NCBI GenBank assembly: GCA_024275165.1 | Contig: JAJRZQ010000023.1 | Coordinates: forward strand, 1 to 56,520 | DNA from: a bacterium | Lineage (GTDB): Bacteria > SAR324 > XYD2-FULL-50-16 | Length of the DNA stretch: 56,520 nucleotides | Direction: 5' to 3' | Shown here: positions 1-8,463 of the stretch, one piece after another | Position numbering within the stretch: position 1 is the stretch's first letter | How the letters are laid out: every line of letters begins with the position of its first letter | Made by a program: the position numbers and the translations under genes | The notes under the pieces: model-generated | Told to the model about the DNA's origin: nothing | Databases searched by the model: none | Seen by the model: the letters and a program-made list of their open reading frames with translations, nothing else

Positions 1-24
1 TATCTTCAATTGTAAATGAACCGC

Positions 25-49
25 CCAACCCTTCAAGGTTGGCTTTTTT
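25..49 (+). terminator. Rho-independent terminator of an upstream gene outside the window
   Basis: A 6-bp stem, CCAACC at 25-30 and GGTTGG at 37-42, encloses a 6-nt loop and is followed by C and a run of six T (44-49). The arrangement reads as an intrinsic terminator on the plus strand, so a plus-strand transcript must enter from the left of the window. No coding sequence belonging to it is visible here. Confidence 0.6.
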
Positions 50-97
50 AATTCGCTGTTTCCAGCAAACTCAGCCAGAATAACCGAACTAAAAATT

Positions 98-135
98 AAG
101 GCAAGGTAAAAATGATTTTTTTTACTTTTTGCCTT
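98..135 (-). terminator. Bidirectional hairpin terminator after tRNA-Phe
   Basis: Nested inverted repeats are present: AAGGCAA (98-104) pairs with TTGCCTT (129-135), and inside it GTAAAAA (106-112) pairs with TTTTTAC (119-125). On the minus strand the stem is followed by TTAATTTTT, which suits termination of the tRNA-Phe transcript 11 nt after its CCA end. T residues at 134-138 could also let it work on the plus strand. Confidence 0.55.
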
Positions 136-145
136 TTTCATGAGC

Positions 146-221
146 TGGTGGCGAGGCCAGGAATCGAACCAGGGACACGAGGATTTTCGGTCCTCTGCTC
201 TACCGACTGAGCTACCTCGCC
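146..221 (-). tRNA. tRNA-Phe (GAA)
   Basis: The minus strand folds as a complete cloverleaf. The 7-bp acceptor GGCGAGG pairs with CCTCGCC. The anticodon stem GAGGA/TCCTC encloses the loop CCGAAAA with anticodon GAA at positions 34-36. The T arm contains GGTTCGATTCC. The 3' CCA is encoded (146-148). It lies 44 bp behind the gshA stop codon on the same strand, so it could be transcribed with that gene or from its own promoter in the gap. Confidence 0.95.
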
Positions 222-265
222 AATCACTAATGAAGAAGTCAATTAATCAGGAAATCGAACCGGCG

Positions 266-1579
266 TCAAGCAAAAATTAAGTCTTGCTCTTGCAAAAGCC
301 CATAAACACCCTTGTCCTCAGCAGAAAGAAAGGCTTGGATCAAACGGTCGCTGATCGCCTCCCTTTGCAAAAAAACCCGGTACAAGGGTTCCAAATAATG
401 CGCCTCACCCAAGGCCTCTAAACCGATACGAGCGAGGTCCAGCACCTGGCCGACCAAGGCAATCCGTTTTGGATACTTTTTTAAGCAATCAAAGCCCTCT
501 AGGTAGGCTTTCTCATGGAGTTTTAAAAAGACGGGCAACCCCTCCGCCTCAATGATCCGCAAACCTTGCTCCCGCGAGGCGGGGTGATAGAGCAGCCCCT
601 TCCAAAAAGCGGCCTGCGCTATGAGCATGGGCATCGGCCCGGCATCGCAGGTGCGGGTTTCAATGGCATTGCGCAACCGAGCCACGGGGAAAAGACTTCC
701 GAGCTGCACCGCCCAATCCCGGGGAGTAAACCGTTCTTGTCGCAAGCCCCGGGATAAAAACTCGCGAAAATCAAACCCGCTTGCGTCCACCGTTTGCTGA
801 GGACGCTCCAAGACCATCATGGGAACCGACAAGGCATATTCAATATAACGACGATAGCCAAAATCGGGCTGAAAAACAAATTCTAAAAACCCACTTCGCG
901 CAGGGTCCAAGGCTCGCCAACTCCAATTGCGCAGACTCTTAAAACCGGCGATCCCCCCTCGCCGCAAGGGGCTCGAAGAAAACAAGATACTGGCAATAGA
1001 GCTAAAAGCCACGGCAATGCGCATCTTATCGACCATATCCCGCTCACTGGCGTAATCGAGGTTCGCCTGTGCCGTGCAGGTCAAACGCATCATATGCGCC
1101 GCCCCCGAGCCCAAAGGAGGCAAATAATTCGCCATAATTTCATAACGCTTCTTAGGCACCAAGGGAATCTCGTCCGGCTTGGAAAGGGGGTCATAGCCCA
1201 TTGAAACCCAATAGATATCCCGATCCGTGCTCAAAATAGCCAGTTGGGAGCGGTAGGCCTTTAATTGCCGCTCCACCTCGCCCAGGGTTGCCAGGGGGGC
1301 CAGACTCAATTCCAACTGCCCACCGGGCTCAATGGTGATGCTACTGCCTTGCTGGGTTAAGCCGACTAGGTTCTCCCCTTCATAATAGGGTTCCCAGTCA
1401 AAGCGGTCGGCAAAGCCCTGCAAAATTGGACGCAGGTGATCAACATAACCGATTCGTTGATGCCGGTGCTTATCAAACCCCATGACCTCTTGCTCAAGCC
1501 CGATCTTCCACTGGGCTGGAGGTTTTTCCGCCTCTTTAAAATAGGGTAAAAAATATTCGTTGACGATCTGATCCAGCAT
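266..1579 (-). CDS. gshA: Glutamate-cysteine ligase, plant/alphaproteobacterial (GCS2-like) type
   Basis: Predicted to ligate L-glutamate and L-cysteine with ATP to give gamma-glutamylcysteine, the first step of glutathione synthesis, in the cytoplasm. The 437-residue length fits the plant-type family. Visible family features are the early ligase motif GLEQEVMGF (about 27-35), the strongly conserved GGQLELSLAPL (about 86-96), and the stretch around RLTCTAQANLDY followed by a run of small residues ending in SSSPLRRGG. The start at 1579 is ATG; an alternative overlapping start is not needed. It is on the same strand as the endonuclease Q gene 94 bp upstream and the tRNA downstream. No glutathione synthetase (gshB) is visible in the window. 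Family assignment is confident; substrate is inferred from the family. Confidence 0.87.
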   Translation of the reverse strand: MLDQIVNEYFLPYFKEAEKPPAQWKIGLEQEVMGFDKHRHQRIGYVDHLRPILQGFADRFDWEPYYEGENLVGLTQQGSSITIEPGGQLELSLAPLATLGEVERQLKAYRSQLAILSTDRDIYWVSMGYDPLSKPDEIPLVPKKRYEIMANYLPPLGSGAAHMMRLTCTAQANLDYASERDMVDKMRIAVAFSSIASILFSSSPLRRGGIAGFKSLRNWSWRALDPARSGFLEFVFQPDFGYRRYIEYALSVPMMVLERPQQTVDASGFDFREFLSRGLRQERFTPRDWAVQLGSLFPVARLRNAIETRTCDAGPMPMLIAQAAFWKGLLYHPASREQGLRIIEAEGLPVFLKLHEKAYLEGFDCLKKYPKRIALVGQVLDLARIGLEALGEAHYLEPLYRVFLQREAISDRLIQAFLSAEDKGVYGLLQEQDLIFA

Positions 1580-1673
1580 AGATGCTCCAAAGAAGGCAGG
1601 CCCAATTATTTTCTAAGTTTTGGGTATCAAGTTCCCCGCGACTTGCCAACGGGGACTTCACCACACCAGCCCA

Positions 1674-2957
1674 TTATTTAGCGAGCAGGGAAAGCTCTTT
1701 TCTCGCTCCCGCTTCTTTTTCCAACTCCCCGGGTTGAAACAACAAGATACGCCCATACTCCCCATCATAACCCCCCTGGCGGATCACCCTGCCCTGGCGC
1801 AGCCGGGTGAGGGCTTCGACCAACAAAAAAGAGGCCTCATGGAGTTCTTGCGGGTCTAAATCCCTTAAAATATTGAACTCCGAGCCGAATCGGCGGGTTA
1901 GATAAAAATACAAAGCCTGAACTCTCTTGCTCCCGACCCCCACCCCGAAAAGTTCGGCCAGGATTTCGCCTAAAGGAATGAGGGACTCGTAGCTTTCCCC
2001 CTGGGCATAAACCGGCTCTGTTCGATCCGCCAACTCCCGCACCCGACCCAGCACCCCTTGGGTCAACGGCTTATGGCATAGGGGGCAAAGACCACCCACC
2101 TCTTCCGCTTCACAAGGGCTCAAGGCCACCTTGCATTTGCGATGGCCCGCAAGGTGATATTTCCCCTCGTCAGGATAAAACTCCAGGGTTCCCTCAAACC
2201 CTTTGACCGGGTTTTTCAAGGCTTCGCGGAGGGAAAAAAAATCCAAGGGACAAGAAAAAAGATTGGCCTCACGCCCTAATTTTTCTGGAGAGTGGCAATC
2301 TGAATTGGAAATCAAGCTGTAGGAATCCAAAGCGGAAAGGGTGCGGATCATCGCCGGGTCCGAACTCAACCCCGTCTCGAGCGCGAAAATGTGAGGGCTC
2401 AGATCCTCAAAACAATCCTCTAAACGATCAAACCCCGACTTAGCGCCAAACAAAGAAAACCAGGGCGTCCAGATATGAGCGGGCACCAAAAAGGCATCCG
2501 GTGCCGTTTCCAAAAGAATCTCTAAAAGGTTTTTCGCGTCCAACCCCAAAATGGGGCGACCATCGGAATGGAGATTGCCACCCAATTGCCTCAAACGCGC
2601 ATTAAAGGCCTCCAGGCTCGCAAAATCGGGGAAAAAAACCAGATTATGAATCTTTCTGGTTTTGCCGTCTTTTTTATAGATGCTGCTGATCTCGCCGCTG
2701 AGAATAAAACGGGTCGAACTCCCCTCAACCGAGCCCACCCGCGACTTCACCCCTTTTTTGAGTCGAAATAGACCGGCCTCCGCGTTCTGTAGGTTTTCTC
2801 GTAAACGCTCCAGCCACCCAGGGTGGGTGCAGTCCCCCGTCCCCACCAAGGCAATCCCCTTTAAGGAGGCCCAACCAGCCAGACCCAAAAGGTCGCTGCG
2901 CGGACTGGTCGCCCTGGAATGCGGCGAATGAATGTGCAGGTCGGCAATGTAACTCAT
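1674..2957 (-). CDS. Endonuclease Q family protein (PHP domain plus zinc finger)
   Basis: The N-terminus carries a PHP-type metal site: DLHIHSPHSRATS (residues 6-18), GTGDCTHPGW (about 39-48) and later SNSDCH. This pattern and the following YKKDGKTRKIHNLVF segment match endonuclease Q, which in archaea and some Bacillota cuts DNA 5' of deaminated bases (uracil, hypoxanthine) and abasic sites. A four-cysteine zinc finger, with CPLCHKPL as its second half, sits near residue 290, followed by a helical tail. The length of 427 fits the family. Older annotation often calls such proteins helicase-associated or PHP hydrolases. The DNA repair role is inferred from the family. The gene starts 60 bp from the divergent plus-strand leader of the K+ channel unit. 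Confidence 0.8.
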   Translation of the reverse strand: MSYIADLHIHSPHSRATSPRSDLLGLAGWASLKGIALVGTGDCTHPGWLERLRENLQNAEAGLFRLKKGVKSRVGSVEGSSTRFILSGEISSIYKKDGKTRKIHNLVFFPDFASLEAFNARLRQLGGNLHSDGRPILGLDAKNLLEILLETAPDAFLVPAHIWTPWFSLFGAKSGFDRLEDCFEDLSPHIFALETGLSSDPAMIRTLSALDSYSLISNSDCHSPEKLGREANLFSCPLDFFSLREALKNPVKGFEGTLEFYPDEGKYHLAGHRKCKVALSPCEAEEVGGLCPLCHKPLTQGVLGRVRELADRTEPVYAQGESYESLIPLGEILAELFGVGVGSKRVQALYFYLTRRFGSEFNILRDLDPQELHEASFLLVEALTRLRQGRVIRQGGYDGEYGRILLFQPGELEKEAGARKELSLLAK

Positions 2958-3046
2958 ATCCTCACTTCTAAGGGTCGTGGCGGGTTTGGTCTAGAGTTTA
3001 TTTCTCTTTTTACCCCTTGAAAAAACGGTTTTTTAACATTGAGGTC

Positions 3047-3074
3047 TTGCCCCTTTGGGCTGTTTTGCTATCCT
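3047..3074 (+). promoter_or_regulatory. Possible sigma70-type promoter for the channel unit
   Basis: TTGCCC (3047-3052) and TATCCT (3069-3074) are separated by 16 bp; each matches the sigma70 consensus at 4 of 6 positions. The predicted start near 3081 would leave a short leader before the ATG at 3104. It lies between the divergent endonuclease Q gene and the small membrane-protein ORF. This is a consensus match read by eye only. Confidence 0.3.
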
Positions 3075-3103
3075 CTGAGCTAAACACCCCAGCTAATCCA
3101 CTT

Positions 3104-3256
3104 ATGCATGATTACCTAGATACCACGCTCAATGCCTTGCTCGGGCTTTCTTTTGTCTTCTTTCCCATTATCTATATCCTGAGCCTCACGCGAAAGGGCA
3201 AAAAACAACAAGACGAAAAAAAGACCAAGACGATCACCGACAAGCAGACCAAATAA
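3104..3256 (+). CDS. Small single-span membrane protein (hypothetical, 50 aa)
   Basis: This is not a family I recognise. From the ATG at 3104 the product has 50 residues: a short acidic start, one hydrophobic segment (about residues 11-28, ending FFPIIYILSLT), then a tail dominated by Lys, Gln, Asp and Thr. The shape is that of a one-pass membrane protein with a charged cytoplasmic tail, somewhat like the small subunits of oxidases. An upstream TTG at 3017 would lengthen it to 79 residues, but no ribosome binding site supports that start. It ends 15 bp before the K+ channel gene, so an accessory role to the channel is possible but only inferred from position. Confidence 0.4.
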   Translation: MHDYLDTTLNALLGLSFVFFPIIYILSLTRKGKKQQDEKKTKTITDKQTK

Positions 3257-3271
3257 CCCCGTTCAAACACC

Positions 3272-4069
3272 ATGAAACGGGCTATCCATAAAGTGGTTTT
3301 TAAGGCTGACAGCGTTGCGGGCCGAGCCTTTGACCTCGGCGTGATGAGCATGATCCTGCTCAGTGTTTTGGTGGTCATGCTCGATAGCATTGCCTCCTTG
3401 CAAGCCCCCTGGGGAAGGGTTTTTTTCTGGACTGAATGGGGCTTTACCCTGTTTTTTACCCTCGAATACCTCTTGAGGCTTTATTCAGCCAAAAAACCCC
3501 TCCAATATGCCTTTAGCTTTTTTGGCGTCATTGATCTTTTAGCCATTCTGCCTAGTTATCTCAGCTTATTGGCGCCGGGGAGCCAGTACCTCTTAGTCGT
3601 ACGCACTCTACGGACCTTGCGCATTTTTCGGGTTTTAAAACTCACCTTTTATGTCAAGGAAGCGCAGAGTCTTAGCGCTGCCGTGGGCCGCAGCCTGGGT
3701 AAAATTATTATTTTTTTAAGCTTTATCGTGATTTTAGTCATCATCTTAGGCAGCTTGATGTACCTTGTTGAGGGCAGTGAAAACGGGTTTACCTCCATCC
3801 CCCGCAGTATGTATTGGGCTATTGTTACCCTGACCACGGTGGGTTATGGAGACATCAGCCCTAAAACCAATCTGGGACAATTTTTGGCCAGCTTGGTGAT
3901 GTTGATGGGTTACGCCATCTTGGCCGTGCCCACGGGAATTGTCACCGCAGAGCTTTCAAAGGGTACCCAAGCATCCACAAACCAACCTTGTACCGCCTGC
4001 GGAAAAAAGGACTTGGAAGCTGACTCAAAATATTGTAGATATTGTGGAACTCTATTATCGAACTCTTAA
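3272..4069 (+). CDS. Voltage-gated potassium channel with C-terminal zinc ribbon
   Basis: A six-helix ion channel of 265 residues. S1-S3 fall at roughly 21-40, 50-70 and 82-98. S4 (about 105-124, core RTLRTLRIFRVLK) has Arg every third position, the voltage-sensor signature. S5 is near 140-165. The selectivity filter TVGYGD is at 189-194, and S6 runs about 203-225. After S6 the protein adds a short zinc ribbon with CxxC pairs at 240/243 and 255/258 (CTACG, CRYCG). Family knowledge makes it a K+-selective tetrameric inner-membrane channel. The metal-binding tail is seen directly; its role, perhaps sensing or tetramer assembly, is open. The stop codon at 4067-4069 is followed at once by a structured repeat. 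Confidence 0.85.
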   Translation: MKRAIHKVVFKADSVAGRAFDLGVMSMILLSVLVVMLDSIASLQAPWGRVFFWTEWGFTLFFTLEYLLRLYSAKKPLQYAFSFFGVIDLLAILPSYLSLLAPGSQYLLVVRTLRTLRIFRVLKLTFYVKEAQSLSAAVGRSLGKIIIFLSFIVILVIILGSLMYLVEGSENGFTSIPRSMYWAIVTLTTVGYGDISPKTNLGQFLASLVMLMGYAILAVPTGIVTAELSKGTQASTNQPCTACGKKDLEADSKYCRYCGTLLSNS

Positions 4070-4290
4070 GGACCCTCTGAAAAACTTCTTGCCTACCGCT
4101 TGTTCAAGCGGTAGGCTTCGTGCCCTTCGGGCTGATTATAGCCCTGGGGGGGCGTCAAGTTTTTCAGTCTTTTCGGTTGGGAATAAAATCCACAACCTCA
4201 ACGCGAATCAAGAAATTATACTTTTTGATTTGGCAAGGCATCCCTGCCTTGCTGGGAAACTCCGCGTTTTTCAGAGTTTCCTTAATTTTT
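4070..4290 (+). repeat. Structured dispersed repeat, copy A
   Basis: About 220 bp, closely matching 22392-22616 in reverse orientation. It is a chain of inverted repeats. An outer stem, CTGAAAAACTT (4077-4087) with AAGTTTTTCAG (4157-4167), encloses a perfect 12-bp stem (4091-4102 with 4105-4116) and GCCCTTCGGGC (4122-4132). Next come GGTTG/CAACC, AATCAA/TTGATT, GCAAGGCA/TGCCTTGC, and a final GGAAACTC/GAGTTTCC pair. In copy B the last base pair of the outer stem is changed on both sides, so pairing is kept. It begins at the base after the K+ channel stop codon. Reading frames across it differ between copies, so it is probably non-coding. Confidence 0.85.
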
Positions 4291-4364
4291 TAAAGCTTTC
4301 TATAGCAACAAATAGAATTACCTCCCGCTTTGCCTTTTAACTCAGTCAAAACCTGGTCCTAGCC

Positions 4365-6383
4365 ATGAAACGCCAACCCGATAAATTGCAAAAAAATGTG
4401 GATGACTTCTTAAAGTTACAAAAACGCAAGCGAATTATCAGCCCCATGCGGGACCAAACGATTCTCAAACTCATCGAAAACACGCCTCCCATCGACCAAG
4501 CGGAGGCGAATGCGATTCTGACAACCTTAACTCAAGACCCCTTTGCCGATGTCGATTTAGCTCAGGCCATTCATCGCATCTACCTAGAAGCAATCAACGA
4601 GCTCAATCAATTCAACAACGCGCGCCGCCTCTTTGCCTTAGAAACCATCAATTTTCTAGGGAACCCGCAGGCCTTGAAAATCACCGCGGAGACCACCCTT
4701 TTTTCTGAAGAAGACCAACTCGCTGAACTGGCATGGAGCTTTTTAAAAGCCTTTAAGGGCACCGATGAGGTAATCGCCAAACTTTTAGATTCCCCCGACC
4801 TCTTTGATCCCAAAAGCGCGGACTCACAAAAATACAGCCTCAACAACTTTCGCTTTGATTTAGCGGCAAAGCTGTCCAAACTCTTAACCCCCTCTTACCT
4901 GCAATCGAAAGCCGAAGAATTGGAGGTGGACCCGGAACTGACCTTAGACCTCTTACGCAGCATCTTGCAAAATCGACCGGGCTATGAAATCAAGGAAAAC
5001 CATATCACGGGGAGCCAGTTCAACATCGCGATTGCCGAGGTGATCTCTTACACTCAAGCGCACCGCATGATGCCGGTCTACGCCAAAAAACGCTATGACT
5101 TCCTCCGCTTTTTCTTACAAGACTTAACGATCAAAGGTAAATTTGAGGGGATCAAGCCCCAAGACATGGCCAAGGTAGTGGTTTGCTTTCTTTATTCCAA
5201 CGACCAACTCAAACCACCCAAAAAACTGATCACGGGCTTGACCGATGCCATTACCTTCGACACCGAAAGCACCCAAATCGAACTGAACCGCTACACGGTT
5301 CAATTAGCGCCTTCAACCATTGACGCTTTGTTAAAGGACATTCGTGATTTTCTCTCCAAACTGCTTTCGACCCCAAGTAGGGACCTGCAAAAGGTGTTTG
5401 CGGAAATCGCCAAAAAAGAGCAACAGGGTAAAAAGGACAACAGTATCTTAGGCCGCTTCTTCCGTGCCATGAACGAACTCAAGGGCATTGGGATCATGGC
5501 GATCAACTCGGTGACGGAGTTTATCGGCGAAGTCGTTGAGGAATATAAAGAAAAACAAGCCAGCGGTGAAATCAAAGGCCTTGAGGAAATCTTCAATGAA
5601 GCCGCAACCAGCATGAACAATATCGAAGAGTTTCAACTCATCGCAAAAAGCCCCGCCAGCTTAAACCGCTTAAAGGAATATCGTTTAGTGCAAACCAATG
5701 TCGTAGGCGTACGCGGCGAATGCAGTGAGGCAGGAAAGCGGGCTCTAGCGAGCAACCTCCAAATGTTTGAGTCCAAGCCGATTTTATACATCATGAAAAA
5801 GGCTTTTTTAAGTCTTTTTGACTACCTCAAGCAATCGGGCGACTCGGCGGTTGTCATCAACGAATTCAAGCACCCGCAGGCCCCCAAACACCCGGTACAG
5901 GAATATTACACCGCCTTTTTGCTCCCGCAAACAGGCAATCAAGAACCTCTGCTGTTCTGCCTGGGAATCGGCTATTTCGAGCAGGAACTCACCAATATGG
6001 CGCCAACGGGCGACTCCATCGCAGATCAATATATGGACCCTTACGCCTTTTTGATGACCACCCGCAACGAAGAAACGGTAATGAATGCCCGCAGCCGCAA
6101 GCTGATCGCTCAAGGGGATAAGATCAAACCAGAGGAATACAAGGCCTTGAACCTAAGGGTAGAAACCTATGCCAGGCAATGCTACGCCGCTCTTTTGGAT
6201 GTCTTGCACCTAATTCCCTTCAACCAATGGGAATCGACAGATACCCAAACCTTTCTTCGCTTCCTCTACGAAACCCTAGGCATTGAACCGGCGATTGTAC
6301 CCAGCAGCGCGAACCAAAGCTCCAGCGCAGATGAGGAACAAGTCGATATCAACGATCTTGATTTTTCCACCGATGATTTTTAA
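4365..6383 (+). CDS. Conserved-looking protein of unknown function (672 aa)
   Basis: I do not recognise the family. The product is soluble, with no signal peptide or membrane span. The first roughly 370 residues look helical and repeat-like, rich in Leu, Ala, Asp and Glu, as in HEAT/ARM-type scaffolds. A basic, Lys/Gln-rich stretch near 345-360 follows. Residues from about 430 to 600 look like a compact alpha/beta domain with segments such as VVGVRGECSEAGKRALASN, FLLPQTGNQEPLLFCLGIGYFE and DPYAFLMTTRN. The C-terminal 30 residues are acidic and disordered (SSADEEQVDINDLDF). The ATG at 4365 lacks a strong ribosome binding site; an ATG at 4447 would shorten the protein by about 27 residues. It stands alone between the repeat and the convergent lipoprotein gene. 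Confidence 0.75.
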   Translation: MKRQPDKLQKNVDDFLKLQKRKRIISPMRDQTILKLIENTPPIDQAEANAILTTLTQDPFADVDLAQAIHRIYLEAINELNQFNNARRLFALETINFLGNPQALKITAETTLFSEEDQLAELAWSFLKAFKGTDEVIAKLLDSPDLFDPKSADSQKYSLNNFRFDLAAKLSKLLTPSYLQSKAEELEVDPELTLDLLRSILQNRPGYEIKENHITGSQFNIAIAEVISYTQAHRMMPVYAKKRYDFLRFFLQDLTIKGKFEGIKPQDMAKVVVCFLYSNDQLKPPKKLITGLTDAITFDTESTQIELNRYTVQLAPSTIDALLKDIRDFLSKLLSTPSRDLQKVFAEIAKKEQQGKKDNSILGRFFRAMNELKGIGIMAINSVTEFIGEVVEEYKEKQASGEIKGLEEIFNEAATSMNNIEEFQLIAKSPASLNRLKEYRLVQTNVVGVRGECSEAGKRALASNLQMFESKPILYIMKKAFLSLFDYLKQSGDSAVVINEFKHPQAPKHPVQEYYTAFLLPQTGNQEPLLFCLGIGYFEQELTNMAPTGDSIADQYMDPYAFLMTTRNEETVMNARSRKLIAQGDKIKPEEYKALNLRVETYARQCYAALLDVLHLIPFNQWESTDTQTFLRFLYETLGIEPAIVPSSANQSSSADEEQVDINDLDFSTDDF

Positions 6384-6446
6384 AAAAGCCTCTGAGTTTC
6401 TCCAGCGCTTCAAGGGCCACCCTGGCCTTGCGCAGGGTTGGCGATC

Positions 6447-8300
6447 CTAAAACCTGCATTGGCCTAAGCTCCGAGGCTTACATTTTACGCCTTCCTTCCA
6501 TAAAGCCCCCGATAAATCGGCTTGGTTAAGCTTCACTTGAGAGAGGTCGCTGCCCAGCAAATCGGCTCCCCTTAAATCGGCGTGGCTTAAATTACTCAAG
6601 AGAAAACGGGTTTTCCGCAAGCGCGCGCCCGCAAGATTGATCCGGGCCAAATCCGCCTGTACCAAACCTCCTTCAAAAAAAATCCACCTCGCGTCCGCCC
6701 CCACCAAACTTGTTGGGGTTTTGTTTTCCCGCCGCATCACCACTCGGTTGAGGTGGGCGCGACGCAAATCGGCTCCCGCAAAATTAACCCCCTTTAAAAC
6801 CAAGCTCTGCAGGTTGGAACGCCGGAGGTCTGCCTGGGAAAAATTCGCCAAGGTGAGATCGGCTCCCTGCATATGGGCTTCTTTCAAGACGGCCCGAGGC
6901 AATTGAGCCTGAACCAATTTTGCGTCTTCTAAAAGAGCAAACTTGAGATTTGCCCCTGCTAGGTTCGCGCCACTTAAATCCGCGCCGCGCAAATTGGTTT
7001 TTTCCAAATCCGCCTCAGCCAATTGCGCAAAGCGCAAGTCCGCGCCCGCAAGGTCGAGTCGATCCAGCTTCAACCCCTTTAAGGGGGCCCCCATGAGATT
7101 GCAGCGGGGGCAATCCAACTTGGCTTGCACCCTTTTTAGGTGCTGGGCGTTAAACCTTGCGCACAACCCGATGGAGGGGGTTGAACAAAGGGTTCCCTCT
7201 GTCCAGGTGGCCCCGGAAAAATCAGCTAAAGCTAATTTCGCCCCGACGAGGCTTGCCCCTTTTAAATTGGCTTTTCTTAAATTGGCCCCCCTTAAATCCG
7301 CCCCGGAAAGGTCTACCCCCGGCCAATCCGCGCCTGGGGCTTGGAGGGCCATTAATAGGCAACCGGGGCAACCCTTTTGGGTCAAGATCACTTGCCTGTT
7401 CAGCTCAATCAATTCAGCCAAGGCCTTGTGTTTAAACAACCCCTGGGGATAACGCCGCAAAAAGGCGCGATAGGCCCTTCTCGTTCCTTTTTGCCGCGCC
7501 CGCTCAAAATAAATCTTCTCTCTCAACTCCTTGGCGGCAATTTGGTGTTTCCCCGCTGGAAAGGCTTTCTCATAGGCCCTTAACTTGGCTAAATCCCTCG
7601 ACTGCTGGGCCGCCCTAAAAAGCAACTCTTCACGAACGGCCATGGAGGCCCCCCTGAGTTGGCCTAAGGGCCAGGCCAGCTCAAAGGCTTCATAGGCCTC
7701 TGGAGTATTTTTTTCTTTTGCTGTCGCAAAATCAAATTGCTCCGCTAAAAAACGGGCTGTGCGGGCAAAGCGCCCCTGAGGGTAAAGCCGGATCAACTCT
7801 TGCAACTGAGAAGAACTTTTTACCCGCTTTGCCTGCCGAAACAGAGCCTGTTCATGCGCCTTTTTTGCTTGACTGCTCCGCCGATGTCGGGGGAACCTTT
7901 GCAGGTAAGCTTGCCAGCCCCTCACGCTGTCTTCTCGCTTTGCTTGGGCAAACAGCAAGGCCTCAAGCTTAGCGCGATAAACTTGCCTCTTCTCCCCTTG
8001 GGGAAAATATTCCAAGTAAGTCGTCAGGTAAAGAATGGTCGGATTTTTTTCAATCGCCTCTAACAAAAGTTGAGACAAAACCCTTTTGGCTTCGGCGGTA
8101 AATTCGCTGTGGGGGTATTCTTGCAAAAATACTTGGAGCGACTCCGGGCTGCGGCTCGCCTTGGCTTTTTCAAAAGCCGACTGGGCGCAACCGACTAAGA
8201 AAAAAACCAGGAGAAGAAAGAAAATTGAATAAAAGCGTTTCACGCGTTGTTTTGCTCGATAAGATAAACTCAGTATGAGCCCTTTTTTTTTTAGAATCAA
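6447..8300 (-). CDS. Pentapeptide-repeat lipoprotein with helical N-terminal repeats
   Basis: A hydrophobic segment ends in the lipobox LVGC (Cys at about residue 38), so this should be a lipid-anchored envelope protein. Residues about 45-320 form degenerate helical repeats with a recurring LQxxLxxYPxxxF pattern, resembling TPR/Sel1-like solenoids. From about 330 to the end run A(D/N)LxxA pentapeptide repeats, predicted to stack into a right-handed beta helix. The repeats come in blocks introduced by CPGC and CPRC and closed by GTLCSTPSIGLC and GVKCKPRSLGQC. The listed start is TTG (8300); a GTG at 8243 would give a tighter signal peptide beginning MKRFYSIFF. It is transcribed away from the FG-GAP gene. 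Binding partner unknown. Confidence 0.78.
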   Translation of the reverse strand: MILKKKGLILSLSYRAKQRVKRFYSIFFLLLVFFLVGCAQSAFEKAKASRSPESLQVFLQEYPHSEFTAEAKRVLSQLLLEAIEKNPTILYLTTYLEYFPQGEKRQVYRAKLEALLFAQAKREDSVRGWQAYLQRFPRHRRSSQAKKAHEQALFRQAKRVKSSSQLQELIRLYPQGRFARTARFLAEQFDFATAKEKNTPEAYEAFELAWPLGQLRGASMAVREELLFRAAQQSRDLAKLRAYEKAFPAGKHQIAAKELREKIYFERARQKGTRRAYRAFLRRYPQGLFKHKALAELIELNRQVILTQKGCPGCLLMALQAPGADWPGVDLSGADLRGANLRKANLKGASLVGAKLALADFSGATWTEGTLCSTPSIGLCARFNAQHLKRVQAKLDCPRCNLMGAPLKGLKLDRLDLAGADLRFAQLAEADLEKTNLRGADLSGANLAGANLKFALLEDAKLVQAQLPRAVLKEAHMQGADLTLANFSQADLRRSNLQSLVLKGVNFAGADLRRAHLNRVVMRRENKTPTSLVGADARWIFFEGGLVQADLARINLAGARLRKTRFLLSNLSHADLRGADLLGSDLSQVKLNQADLSGALWKEGVKCKPRSLGQCRF

Positions 8301-8463
8301 CCCCCCTTCCAGGCTTTCTTATTAAATTGAAACCGAATATAACTCAAACTGATATCGCTTCTTATCCCCATAAAAAATAACTCTTTTGGAGATTTTTTCC
8401 CTCTTGGCCGAAGCTGCTCACACTTTTTGCATTGCCCTTAAAAGAATCCAAGCCAATTCCAAC

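Noticed and set aside
3939-4340. ORF of 133 codons over the channel end and repeat A
   Set aside because: It overlaps the K+ channel gene in another frame, and its reading frame across the repeat is not conserved in copy B, so it is not a gene.
6943-7452. 169-codon antisense ORF in the pentapeptide-repeat gene
   Set aside because: Repetitive Ala/Pro/Lys composition arises from the pentapeptide repeats on the other strand.
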